From: Sphingobium sp. WTD-1
Lineage (GTDB): Bacteria; Pseudomonadota; Alphaproteobacteria; Sphingomonadales; Sphingomonadaceae
Direction of reading: 5' to 3'
NCBI RefSeq assembly: GCF_030128825.1
Contig: NZ_CP119127.1
Coordinates: forward strand, 2,356,001-2,420,000
DNA length: 64,000 nt
In this document: one piece after another, positions 1 through 6,963 of the stretch
Numbering within the stretch: position 1 is the stretch's first letter
Layout of the letters: each line of letters opens with the position of its first letter
Position numbers and translations under genes: made by a program
Notes under the pieces: generated by a model
The model's input: the letters and a program-made list of their open reading frames with translations, nothing else
What the model was told of the DNA's origin: nothing
Databases searched by the model: none

Positions 1-8
1 GATGCGCG

Positions 9-749
9 ATGCGCAAGATGATGATCGGGGCGGCGCTGCTGCTCTGTTCGGCGCCGTTGCTGGCCCAGGGGGGCATGGGGGGCGGCATGGGCGGCGGCGG
101 CATGGGTGGCATGGGCGGTGGCCCGCCCGGCGGTGGTGGCCCTCCCGGTGGCGGCGAAGGCCGGCCGCAAAAACCGCGCGAGATGAAGCCGATCAAGCGC
201 AGCCAGATCGACAGGATCGTGACCGCCATGTTTGCCGAAGCCGACAGCAATCGCGACGGCATGGTGACGATCGACGAATTGCGGCTGGTGGTGCAGGCGC
301 GGCGCGAAGCGATCATCCGCACCCGGTTCGAGGCGATCGACAGCAATCATGACGGCGCGCTGAGCCTGGCCGAGTTCCAGGCCTGGCAGGGCAGCATGGG
401 ATCGGTCGCGCTGTCGGAAACGGGCGCGATGGGCGATCAGGGCGGGCCAGTGGCCGAGGCGATCATGCCCAAGCTGGGCGACGACCCCGAGGACGCGATA
501 CTGGGCCGGCTGATCGAGCCGCTCAATGCCAGCGCCATCGCCCAGGCCAACAGCAATTATGATGCCGGCGCCTCGCTGGAGGAAGTGCTGGCGTTCGAAC
601 ATGCCCGCTTCGATGCGGCGGACGCCGATCATGACGGGGTGCTGTCGGCCGAGGAGATGCGCAGCCTGATGCCGCGGCGTGGTCCCGGTGGTGGCCCCGG
701 CGGTCCGGGTGGACCGGGCGGCGCGGGTGGACCGCCGCCGCGCAACTGA
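9..749 (+). CDS. Secreted EF-hand calcium-binding protein
   Basis: The protein has 246 residues. It starts with an apparent signal peptide ending near LLAQG, followed by a Gly/Met/Pro-rich tract (about residues 20-50). Four EF-hand-like loops follow: DSNRDGMVTIDE (about 78), DSNHDGALSLAE (about 110), a degenerate NSNYDAGASLEE (about 181) and DADHDGVLSAEE (about 205). The C-terminus is another GGPGG tract. Canonical loops carry acidic or Asn residues at positions 1, 3, 5 and 12, which three of the four keep. The likely role is Ca2+ binding in the periplasm or at the cell surface; the partner is unknown. The receptor gene starts 8 bases downstream, so the two are probably co-transcribed. The frame is open to the window edge, but ATG at 9 gives a good signal peptide. 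Confidence 0.85.
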   Translation: MRKMMIGAALLLCSAPLLAQGGMGGGMGGGGMGGMGGGPPGGGGPPGGGEGRPQKPREMKPIKRSQIDRIVTAMFAEADSNRDGMVTIDELRLVVQARREAIIRTRFEAIDSNHDGALSLAEFQAWQGSMGSVALSETGAMGDQGGPVAEAIMPKLGDDPEDAILGRLIEPLNASAIAQANSNYDAGASLEEVLAFEHARFDAADADHDGVLSAEEMRSLMPRRGPGGGPGGPGGPGGAGGPPPRN

Positions 750-757
750 CGGGATTG

Positions 758-3487
758 ATGCCGATGCCTTGCCTATCCTTGTCCTGCCGTCGGGCGGGTG
801 GCGCCCTGCTGCGAGCCGGATGCAGCCTGTTCGCCCTGTCGACGCCCGCTGCGGCGCAGAGCGTGGCGAGCGACGATATCGTCGTCACCGGGCAGGCGCC
901 GCCGGGGGCGGTGATCGGCGACATTCCCGCGCAGAACCAACTCGGCCGTGCCGACATCGATGCCTATGGCGTCGGCACGGTCAGCGAATTGCTGGACGAG
1001 ATCGCGTCGCAGACCAGCAGCAATCAGGGGCGCAGCGATGACGGCCCGGTGGTGCTGGTCAACGGCAAGCGGATTTCCGGCGTCAACGAGGTCAGCGACC
1101 TGCCGACCGAGGCGATCTTGCGGCTGGACATCCTGCCCGAGGAGGTCGCGCTCAAATATGGCTATGACGCGCAGCGCAAGGTGGTGAACATCATCCTGCA
1201 CCGCCGCTTCCGATCGCAGGTCGCCAATGCGGGGGCTGGGATCGCGACGGCGGGGCAGGGCGAAAATCTGACCGGCGACGTGGGCTATACCCGCATTCGC
1301 GACAATGACCGGGTGAGTGTGACCGCGCGGGCCAAATCCTCCGCCTCGCTGCTGGAAAGCGAGCGCGATGTGATCGTCGATCCGGAAGCTGCGGGCGATC
1401 CGACTGGGCGGGTCAGTGACGACCGTGCCTATCGCACCCTGTCGCCCGCCACCCGCAGCTATATGCTGAACGCCACGGTCGCGCATCAACTGAGCGAGAC
1501 GGCGAACCTGTCCTGGAACGGGCGGGCGGACTACAAGACCAGCAAGGCGCTGAATGGCCTGGCCACCGGCAGCCTGACCGATGGCGACGAGACGGTCGAC
1601 CGCATCCTGTCGCTCGATCCGCTGCATCAGGACACGCGCGCGCTGACGCTGAGCAGCGGCGTCAGCCTGAATATCGATCTGTCCAAGACCTGGCGCCTGT
1701 CGGTGATCGGCAGCTACAGCCATAGCGATAGCCGGACCGACAGCGATCGCGGCTATGATCTGGGCGATGTGCAGGCGGCGCTGGACGCGGGCGATGTGGC
1801 GGCCGATGGCGTGCTGCCCGCGAGCCTGCTCGGGGCCATGGGCACGCAGAGGGCGCGCGCGTTGCAGGACACGGGCAGCGCCAGCCTGCTGGTCAATGGC
1901 AAGCTGTTCAAGCTGCCGGCCGGCAATGTCGGCATGAACCTGCGCCTGAGCGGCGACACGAGCAGTTTGCGATCGTCCAGCACGCTGGACGGCGTGATGT
2001 CGCAGCGGACCGCGAGCCGCACCAATGGCGGCGCACAGATCAGTTTCGACCTGCCAATCGCCAGCCGGCGCAATGGCTTCCTGCCGGTGCTGGGGACGCT
2101 GACCGCCAATATGAACGCGTCGGTGACGCAGGTTTCCGACTATGGCACGCTCGGCACGCTGGGCTATGGCCTGAGCTGGACGCCGCGCACCGGCATCACC
2201 ATCATCGCGGCGGTCAATAATGACCGGACCGCGCCGACGCTGGACCAGCGCAACAGCCCGACCATCACGACCAGCAATGTGCGCGTCTATGACTATGTGC
2301 GCGGGCAGAGCGTGACGGTGACGCAGGTGAGCGGCGGCAATCCGGCGCTGACCGCCGACAATCGCCACCAGTTCAAGCTGGGCGCGACGGTGAAGCCGCT
2401 CACCAAGGTCAACCTGACCTTGTCGGCCAATTATGTGCGCAGCGAGACGCGCGACGCGATCATCAGCCTGACCGGCGTGTCCTCGGCGTTGGAGGCGGCC
2501 TTCCCCGATCGCTACAGCCGCGACGAGGACGGGATGCTGACGCGGATCGACACACGGTCCGTCAATGTCGCGCGCGAAGAGGTGAAGCAGCTGCGCTGGG
2601 GCCTCAACTTCACGCAGATCTTGCGCAAGCCCAAGCGACCCGAGCCGCCGGCCGGCTTCGTGCCGCCATGGCGGCGGACGGCGGCGCAGGGCGATGAGGC
2701 GCAGATGGCGGCGCCAAAGGCGGAGGGTGGCGATGGACAGCCCGCAGAGGGCGCGCCCGGCGGTGGTCCCGATGCCGAGCAGGATGCGATCCTGGTCGAC
2801 GGCCACCGGCCCGATGATGCGACACCGATGGGGCCGCCCGGCGGCTTTGGCGGGCCGGATGGCTTCGGTCCGCCGCCTGGTCCCCCGCCTGATGGCATGG
2901 GGCCGCCCGATGGTCCGCCGCCCGGCGGCGGACCTGGTGGTCCGGGCGGTCCCGGCGGACGGGGCGGCTTCGGTCCGCCCGGTGGCGGTCCGTTCGGCGG
3001 CGGCAGCGACAATGGCGCGCGGCTGCAACTCTCGCTCTATCACAGCATCATGCTGCGCGACGCGGTGCTGCTGAGCGAGGGCGGGCCGTGGGTCGATTTG
3101 CTGAATGGTGGCACGCTGGGCGGCAGTCCGCAGCCGCGCCACAAGGTGCAACTGAGCAGTGGCGTGATCGACAATGGCGTCGGCATCCGGCTGGACGGCA
3201 ACTGGCAAAGCGCGTCGCATGTGACCGGGGACCAGACGGCGTCGGGTGGCGACCTGCGCTTTGGCGAGCTGGTGACGTTCGACCTGCGGCTGTTCGCCAA
3301 CATGGCCAACCGGTTCCGCGGCCAGGACTGGGCGCGGGGCATGCGGGTGAGCTTCACCGTCGGCAACCTGCTCAACCGGCGGCAGAGCGTGACCGATGGC
3401 ACGGGCGCGACGCCGGTCGCCTATCAGCCCGCCTATCTCGATCCCGAGGGGCGGACGCTGATGCTGTCGGTGCGGAAGATATTCTAG
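758..3487 (+). CDS. TonB-dependent receptor with Gly/Pro-rich insert
   Basis: About 909 residues; an outer-membrane active-transport receptor whose substrate cannot be told from sequence. It has a signal peptide (to about residue 33, TPAAAQS), a DDIVVTGQ segment typical of sphingomonad receptors before the plug, and a plug with VVLVNGKRISG and LDILPEEVALKYGY (about 95-145). A beta-barrel follows and ends with an aromatic residue (VRKIF). An unusual insert of about 125 residues (roughly 625-750) is rich in Gly, Pro and Asp, with repeats such as PPGGFGGPDGF and GGPGGPGG, between barrel strands. ATG 758 is preferred over TTG 755. It is probably in an operon with the EF-hand gene, whose tracts are similar in composition. 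Confidence 0.85.
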   Translation: MPMPCLSLSCRRAGGALLRAGCSLFALSTPAAAQSVASDDIVVTGQAPPGAVIGDIPAQNQLGRADIDAYGVGTVSELLDEIASQTSSNQGRSDDGPVVLVNGKRISGVNEVSDLPTEAILRLDILPEEVALKYGYDAQRKVVNIILHRRFRSQVANAGAGIATAGQGENLTGDVGYTRIRDNDRVSVTARAKSSASLLESERDVIVDPEAAGDPTGRVSDDRAYRTLSPATRSYMLNATVAHQLSETANLSWNGRADYKTSKALNGLATGSLTDGDETVDRILSLDPLHQDTRALTLSSGVSLNIDLSKTWRLSVIGSYSHSDSRTDSDRGYDLGDVQAALDAGDVAADGVLPASLLGAMGTQRARALQDTGSASLLVNGKLFKLPAGNVGMNLRLSGDTSSLRSSSTLDGVMSQRTASRTNGGAQISFDLPIASRRNGFLPVLGTLTANMNASVTQVSDYGTLGTLGYGLSWTPRTGITIIAAVNNDRTAPTLDQRNSPTITTSNVRVYDYVRGQSVTVTQVSGGNPALTADNRHQFKLGATVKPLTKVNLTLSANYVRSETRDAIISLTGVSSALEAAFPDRYSRDEDGMLTRIDTRSVNVAREEVKQLRWGLNFTQILRKPKRPEPPAGFVPPWRRTAAQGDEAQMAAPKAEGGDGQPAEGAPGGGPDAEQDAILVDGHRPDDATPMGPPGGFGGPDGFGPPPGPPPDGMGPPDGPPPGGGPGGPGGPGGRGGFGPPGGGPFGGGSDNGARLQLSLYHSIMLRDAVLLSEGGPWVDLLNGGTLGGSPQPRHKVQLSSGVIDNGVGIRLDGNWQSASHVTGDQTASGGDLRFGELVTFDLRLFANMANRFRGQDWARGMRVSFTVGNLLNRRQSVTDGTGATPVAYQPAYLDPEGRTLMLSVRKIF

Positions 3488-3907
3488 GCTGATTGGGAGG
3501 TGAATGGGCCGGGGCGGCGCGGAAATTGACCGGTCCGGCCGCCACATGGGCCGTTTCACGCCAAATTCCACGATGAATATTGGCGTTGTTTCAATATGTT
3601 GGGGCATGATGCGCGAAAGTTTGCGCGTATGCGCCATGACGAATTATCGGCGGACGGGAAAAATCCACCGGAATAGAATGGGTTGACGGTAGAAGGAGCC
3701 AGCCGGAAGTTTACGGCAGGCACCTGCCTGTAGGAAAGACCTTTTCACAGGGGCGACCGCGATGAGTGGTTTTCCGCCATTCCCCTCCCGCTGGCGGGAG
3801 GGGGGGCATGTCTGGAATTGGTCGCTTCTTGCCCGGCGGCCTTCTGCCCCGGCGAACGGCGATCGAGGGTAAAACGTAGGTGCGAAATACGTCTTGGAAT
3901 TAGGCGA
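3488..3907. other. Gene-poor interval after the TonB receptor
   Basis: There is no convincing gene in these 420 bases. A 60-codon ORF on the plus strand (3504-3686) has no ribosome site or recognisable product. The interval holds a perfect 10-bp-stem palindrome at 3782-3803. From about 3890 the base composition drops visibly in GC, marking the edge of the accessory patch. Confidence 0.6.
3782..3803. repeat. REP-like palindrome
   Basis: cccctcccgc and gcgggagggg form a perfect 10-bp inverted repeat around a 2-base centre. The core cccctccc/gggagggg matches both hairpins of the repeat at 19820-19915, so it is probably a member of a dispersed intergenic palindrome family. Confidence 0.55.
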
Positions 3908-4204
3908 TCATTGCGTTCGCCAAACCGAAACTACCTTTGAATCACTTTTGCGTAGTTTCATCTCGATCCCACCACCAGCGTAACGGGGCGAAAAACTTTT
4001 CGGATCAAACGCAGGATGCAAGCTGACGCACCACAAGTTTCCACATTCGATTACGTTGATATTGTATCCTTTTCCATCTGGATCGAAAGATTTTGGACCA
4101 AAATGGTCTTCAGCATACCGAATTGCGGCGACCTCGGGCCGATCCGAGGGGCTTGAGCAAGCGGCCATCACAAGAGCGATAAACATAGTGGCGACGGTTC
4201 TCAT
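3908..4204 (-). CDS. Small lipoprotein resembling NTF2-fold immunity proteins
   Basis: 98 residues. The N-terminus is a lipoprotein signal with lipobox VMAACS (Cys at about 16). The C-terminal half carries a GGGIEMKLRKSDSKVVSVWR segment ending in TQ. This resembles the GGGPEV...I..VYRTQ ending I associate with NTF2-fold immunity proteins of polymorphic toxin systems. The resemblance is from memory and weak, so the function is a suggestion. Base composition is clearly lower in GC than neighbouring genes, which suggests horizontal acquisition. No toxin gene is recognisable nearby. A membrane-anchored immunity protein would fit a toxin acting in the periplasm. Confidence 0.55.
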   Translation of the reverse strand: MRTVATMFIALVMAACSSPSDRPEVAAIRYAEDHFGPKSFDPDGKGYNINVIECGNLWCVSLHPAFDPKSFSPRYAGGGIEMKLRKSDSKVVSVWRTQ

Positions 4205-4246
4205 GGTGACAGTTCAATCCAAAAGGCAAATGTCCGCAAGTGGTCG

Positions 4247-4441
4247 CTATCGGCTCAAAGCACGGCTCCGTTCAACCGCGTCAATCCAGTCCAACCGCTG
4301 AGCGGGATCCACCTCCAATGAGCCCAAAAGCACAGCAATGTCGTCTGATGAGCGACCTCCCCTCTCCCAGTAGGCCTCAAGGAAAATACGCATGGCAGCA
4401 AATGCTGCTTGTTCATCAAACTTTGTTGTTCGCTTACCCAC
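4247..4441 (-). pseudogene. Immunity-like small gene cut at its 5' end by the IS
   Basis: The surviving frame reads from a GTG at 4441, directly outside the insertion sequence, through KRTTKFDEQAAFAAMRIF and a GGRSSDDIAVLLGSL motif to the stop (64 residues). An AFxAMxxFLExYWERGG...SDDIxxLLGSL pattern followed by DPAxxxDWxxAV recalls small immunity-type proteins, but I cannot name the family. Removing the IS and one TA copy joins this frame to WVIPE-like codons upstream (5295-5343), so the frame once continued 5' to a TTG near 5343. Either the coding region or at least its promoter and ribosome site was lost. The frame also continues into the IS up to an ATG at 4471, probably by chance. Confidence 0.45.
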
Positions 4442-5222
4442 TAGGCGGTGTTGACAAAAGCTTTCAGCCATAGTCGCGCGGCAGCGAGGTTGATGAAGCT
4501 CTCGAACGACAGGACGGTCTTGTCGTAGCGGGTGGCGATGCGGCGCTGCTGCTTGAGTTTGGCGAACATGCGCTCGACACGATTGCGATCCTTGTAGCGC
4601 CGGTAGTCGGGATGGGCCGGCACCTTGCGGTTGGAGCGCGGCGGGATGACGGGCAGGATGCCTCGCATGAGCAGGTTCTCCCGGAACCTGTCGCCATCAT
4701 AGCCTTTGTCGGCGAGCAGCGCCCTGGGCTTGGGCAGCGGCAGGTTCATCAGATCGTCGGCCGCCGTATAGTCCGATGCCTCGCCGCCGGTAAGGATGAA
4801 GCCGACAGGGAGGCCCTGATTGTCACAGCGGGCGTGGATCTTGCTCGTAAAGCCGCCGCGTGATCGACCAAAAGCCTGCGCACAAGCCCCCCTTTTCCGC
4901 CCGCTGCCGAGACGTGGCCGCGAACCGTGGTGCTGTCGATCATGTGCTGCCAGTCGTCGGTGAGGCCCAGATCGACCAACGTTTGCAGCATGGCGTCCCA
5001 GACGCCTTGCTCCGCCCAGCGCCGGAACCGGACATAGACCGAGTTCCACTTGCCATAGCGCTCGTGCATGTCGCGCCACGGGCAACCGACCCGCAGCACA
5101 TGCAGCATGCCATTGAGAAAGCGCCGGTTATCGCCGGCCGGTCGGGCATGCCTCCCACGCTCGGACGGGAGTAGCGGCCCGATCAACTCCCACTCCGCGT
5201 CCGACAAATCCCCTCGATCCAT
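4441..5222 (-). CDS. IS5-family transposase, two frames joined by -1 frameshift
   Basis: The first frame (5222 down to 4749) starts MDRGDLSDAEWELIGPLLP, the helix-rich N-terminal domain, and reaches the first DDE Asp in MIDSTTVRGH. The second frame (ending 4441) carries FGRSRGGFTSKIHA, the second Asp in LLADKGYDGD and the Glu in RVERMFAKLKQQRR. The frames meet at a run AAAAGGGGGG (complement of 4887-4896); a -1 slip there restores the conserved GGKGG...AQAFGRSRGG order. The stop TAG at 4441-4443 lies in the duplicated TA plus the adjacent base, outside the element. Programmed frameshifting is usual for this IS group, so this is not decay. Confidence 0.85.
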
Positions 5223-5292
5223 GACCGCTCCCCAAAGAGCAGCCTTGAATCAGAACACGCACCGATTGGGAATCCCTTTTGTCAACGCCGCC
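4444..5292 (-). mobile_element. IS5-family (IS427-group) insertion sequence
   Basis: 849-bp element. The 17-bp terminal inverted repeats are ggcggtgttgacaaaag at the left and, on the complement of the right end, ggcggcgttgacaaaag, with one mismatch. It is flanked by TA duplications at 4442-4443 and 5293-5294, within a CTAG target. It encodes one transposase split over two frames, typical for this group. The ends are intact, so the element may be active. It sits in a low-GC patch between the immunity-like remnants and the palindromic repeat. Confidence 0.9.
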
Positions 5293-5294
5293 TA

Positions 5295-5652
5295 GTTGCC
5301 ACCATGACTGCCCGCTTTCAGGGATGACATAGCACGAACCCAATGCCTACAAATGATCGTCAGCCGTCAAAGTCAGCTATCGTCATGGCGCGCGCTTCTG
5401 GCCCTTCGGCAACGTCCATATGGCCCGGTCGGTACGCGAAAGGGGCGCCCGGTTGTCCGGACGCCCCTCCTTCGTAACGGCTTTGCTATGGGATGCCGTG
5501 GTTCAGGCTTAGAGTCTGTTCGAGAAAGCCGGCTCCAGCCCGCTCCCCCGCCCAACCACCCGACAGGATGACACTGGATCGGGTGGTTGGGCGGGGGCGC
5601 GGGCCGGAACCGTACTGAAAAATCGCCCTTTCGCGATTTTTCAGACAGGCTC
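5295..5652. other. Gene-poor interval between IS and aminotransferase
   Basis: It holds the orphaned 5' part of the frame interrupted by the IS (5295-5343, minus strand), a terminator-like hairpin at 5441-5468 and a long composite palindrome at 5511-5656. No complete gene is evident. Confidence 0.6.
5441..5468. terminator. Terminator-like hairpin
   Basis: aggggcg-c-ccgg, loop ttgt, then ccgg-a-cgcccct form a GC-rich stem with one mismatched pair. There is no long T-run on either strand, so termination strength is uncertain. Confidence 0.45.
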
Positions 5653-5656
5653 TCAG
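5511..5656. repeat. Composite intergenic palindrome
   Basis: The central arms at 5539-5563 and 5579-5603 pair at 24 of 25 positions around a 15-base loop; the core is cccccgcccaaccacccga. Pairing continues outward through a ccggctcc/cggttccgg segment and ends in outer arms agagtctgt (5511) and acaggctct (5645-5653). The right side carries an extra perfect 12-bp hairpin at 5614-5643 (ctgaaaaatcgc, loop cctttc). The overall form resembles a REP pair or small MITE-like element. It touches the 3' end of the aminotransferase gene and may act as its terminator. Confidence 0.65.
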
Positions 5657-6819
5657 GCCTTGTAGACCTTGTCCACAGCCGCACAGAATTTCGTCATGTC
5701 TTCGGCCGAACCGACGGTGACGCGCGAGACATTGGGCCAGATCGGCCAGTTGCGGCCAATCTGCACCTTTTCCGGCGAGGCGAGCAGGGCGGCCTGCATT
5801 TCCTTGGCCGGCTTCTTCCAGTTGACCATGAACATGTTGGCCTGGCTGCCGGGCTGGACTTCTATGCCCTTCTTGGTGAGCCAGGCAATGGTCTGGTCGC
5901 GGGCGGCGATCATCTCGTCGCGGCGCGCCTTGATGAGCGCGGCTTCGGGATAGACGGCGTTGCCGCAGGCCATGGCGGTGATCGACAGGCCGCCGGCCGA
6001 CGGGCCGAACAGCATCAGGCGCTTCTGCACTTCGGGATCGGCGAAGGTCAGGCCGAGGCGGATGCCGGCCATGCCGAACAGCTTCGAGAAGGTCCGCATG
6101 ACGATGATGTCCTTGCGGTTGCCGATCAGCGAAGCGGCGCTGGGCGCGTCCGAGAAGTGGATATAGGCTTCGTCGACCAGCAGCATGGCATCGGCCGGCT
6201 TGTTGTCGAGCAGCCACTTGATGTCGGCGATCGGCGTGATCGTGCCGGTCGGGTTGTTGGGCGTGCAGATGTAGTAGAGGCCGGCGTTCGGGTTGGCGGC
6301 CAGCATGGCCTTGACGTCATGGCCCTTGCCGACGGCCTGGGGCGCCTTGGCGATCGGCGCCTTGAGGTAATCGGCGGTGCGCCAGGCGGATTCGAAGGTC
6401 GGGTCGGCGGTGACCAGGCCCTTGGTCGGCGAGCAATAGGCCGCGACGGTCGAGACCAGCGGGCCACCCGAGCCGGGCCACAGCATCACCTGGGCTTCGG
6501 GAATGCCCTCCACCTTGGCGATGGTCGAGACCAGGTCGCCACGATAATTGTCGGGATCATACCAGTTGCCGACGGCGCCTGCCTTGGCGATGGCGTCGAC
6601 GCCCGAGGGGAAGGGGCCGGTCCAGCATTCGTTCGAGCCGATGCGCACCGCGCCCTTGATGCCGCGGGCGGCCTGCTGCTGCGCGAGGGCGGGCGCGGCC
6701 AGCATTTCGTGCATCGCGGCGCCGGCGCCGATCAGGGCGGCAACCTTGGCAAGCTGGCGGCGCGAATAGCCGCGCTCGATCAGGTCTTCCCGCGCTTCCT
6801 TGTCCAACATCATGGTCAT
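5653..6819 (-). CDS. Tat-signal PLP-dependent aminotransferase (HisC-like), copy 1
   Basis: 388 residues, class I/II aminotransferase fold close to histidinol-phosphate aminotransferases. The N-terminus has a twin-arginine motif YSRRQLAKVA (Arg20-Arg21), then a hydrophobic Ala/Gly stretch and ALAQQQ, giving a Tat signal of about 46 residues. Catalytic features: CTPNNPTG (about 185-192), LVDEAYIHF with Asp216, the PLP-Schiff Lys246 in RTFSKLFGMAGIRLG, and a late Arg in NVSRVTVG. ATG 6819 has an AAGGGGA ribosome site. The next gene upstream is its paralogue. PLP enzymes usually stay in the cytoplasm; Tat would allow export of the folded, cofactor-loaded enzyme. The substrate is unknown. Confidence 0.85.
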   Translation of the reverse strand: MTMMLDKEAREDLIERGYSRRQLAKVAALIGAGAAMHEMLAAPALAQQQAARGIKGAVRIGSNECWTGPFPSGVDAIAKAGAVGNWYDPDNYRGDLVSTIAKVEGIPEAQVMLWPGSGGPLVSTVAAYCSPTKGLVTADPTFESAWRTADYLKAPIAKAPQAVGKGHDVKAMLAANPNAGLYYICTPNNPTGTITPIADIKWLLDNKPADAMLLVDEAYIHFSDAPSAASLIGNRKDIIVMRTFSKLFGMAGIRLGLTFADPEVQKRLMLFGPSAGGLSITAMACGNAVYPEAALIKARRDEMIAARDQTIAWLTKKGIEVQPGSQANMFMVNWKKPAKEMQAALLASPEKVQIGRNWPIWPNVSRVTVGSAEDMTKFCAAVDKVYKA

Positions 6820-6900
6820 GCCGATTGTCCCCTTGTTTTCCTGCGAAATGCCTTGGATTTCGTCTGGAGAAACGAAGGCGGAAACAATTTCCGCAATGCA

Positions 6901-6945
6901 AAAGGGGCTGCGGCACGCTTTATTTTGCGCGCCGCAGCCCCTTTT
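6901..6945 (-). terminator. Terminator between the two aminotransferase genes
   Basis: aaaggggctgcggc (6901-6914) pairs with gccgcagcccctttt (6931-6945) around a 16-base AT-rich loop. On the minus strand it ends in CCCCTTTT, just downstream of the copy 2 stop at 6964. It suggests the two paralogues are not simply one transcript. Confidence 0.75.
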
Positions 6946-6963
6946 TCGTAAGGTCAGGTCAGA

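Noticed and set aside
2840..3010. Gly/Pro-rich repeat in the TonB receptor as a CRISPR-like or tandem DNA repeat
   Set aside because: The units are irregular, in frame and coding; there are no regular spacers.
773..3637. A 954-codon open frame on the minus strand opposite the TonB receptor
   Set aside because: The plus-strand product has clear receptor motifs; the antisense translation is a low-complexity Arg/Ala/Gly/His shadow typical of GC-rich genes.
3504..3686. Small plus-strand ORF after the TonB receptor
   Set aside because: No ribosome site, signal or family pattern. Likely chance.
4441..5222. Transposase as a frameshifted pseudogene
   Set aside because: The two-frame layout with a slippery run is standard for this IS group and all three catalytic acidic residues are present.
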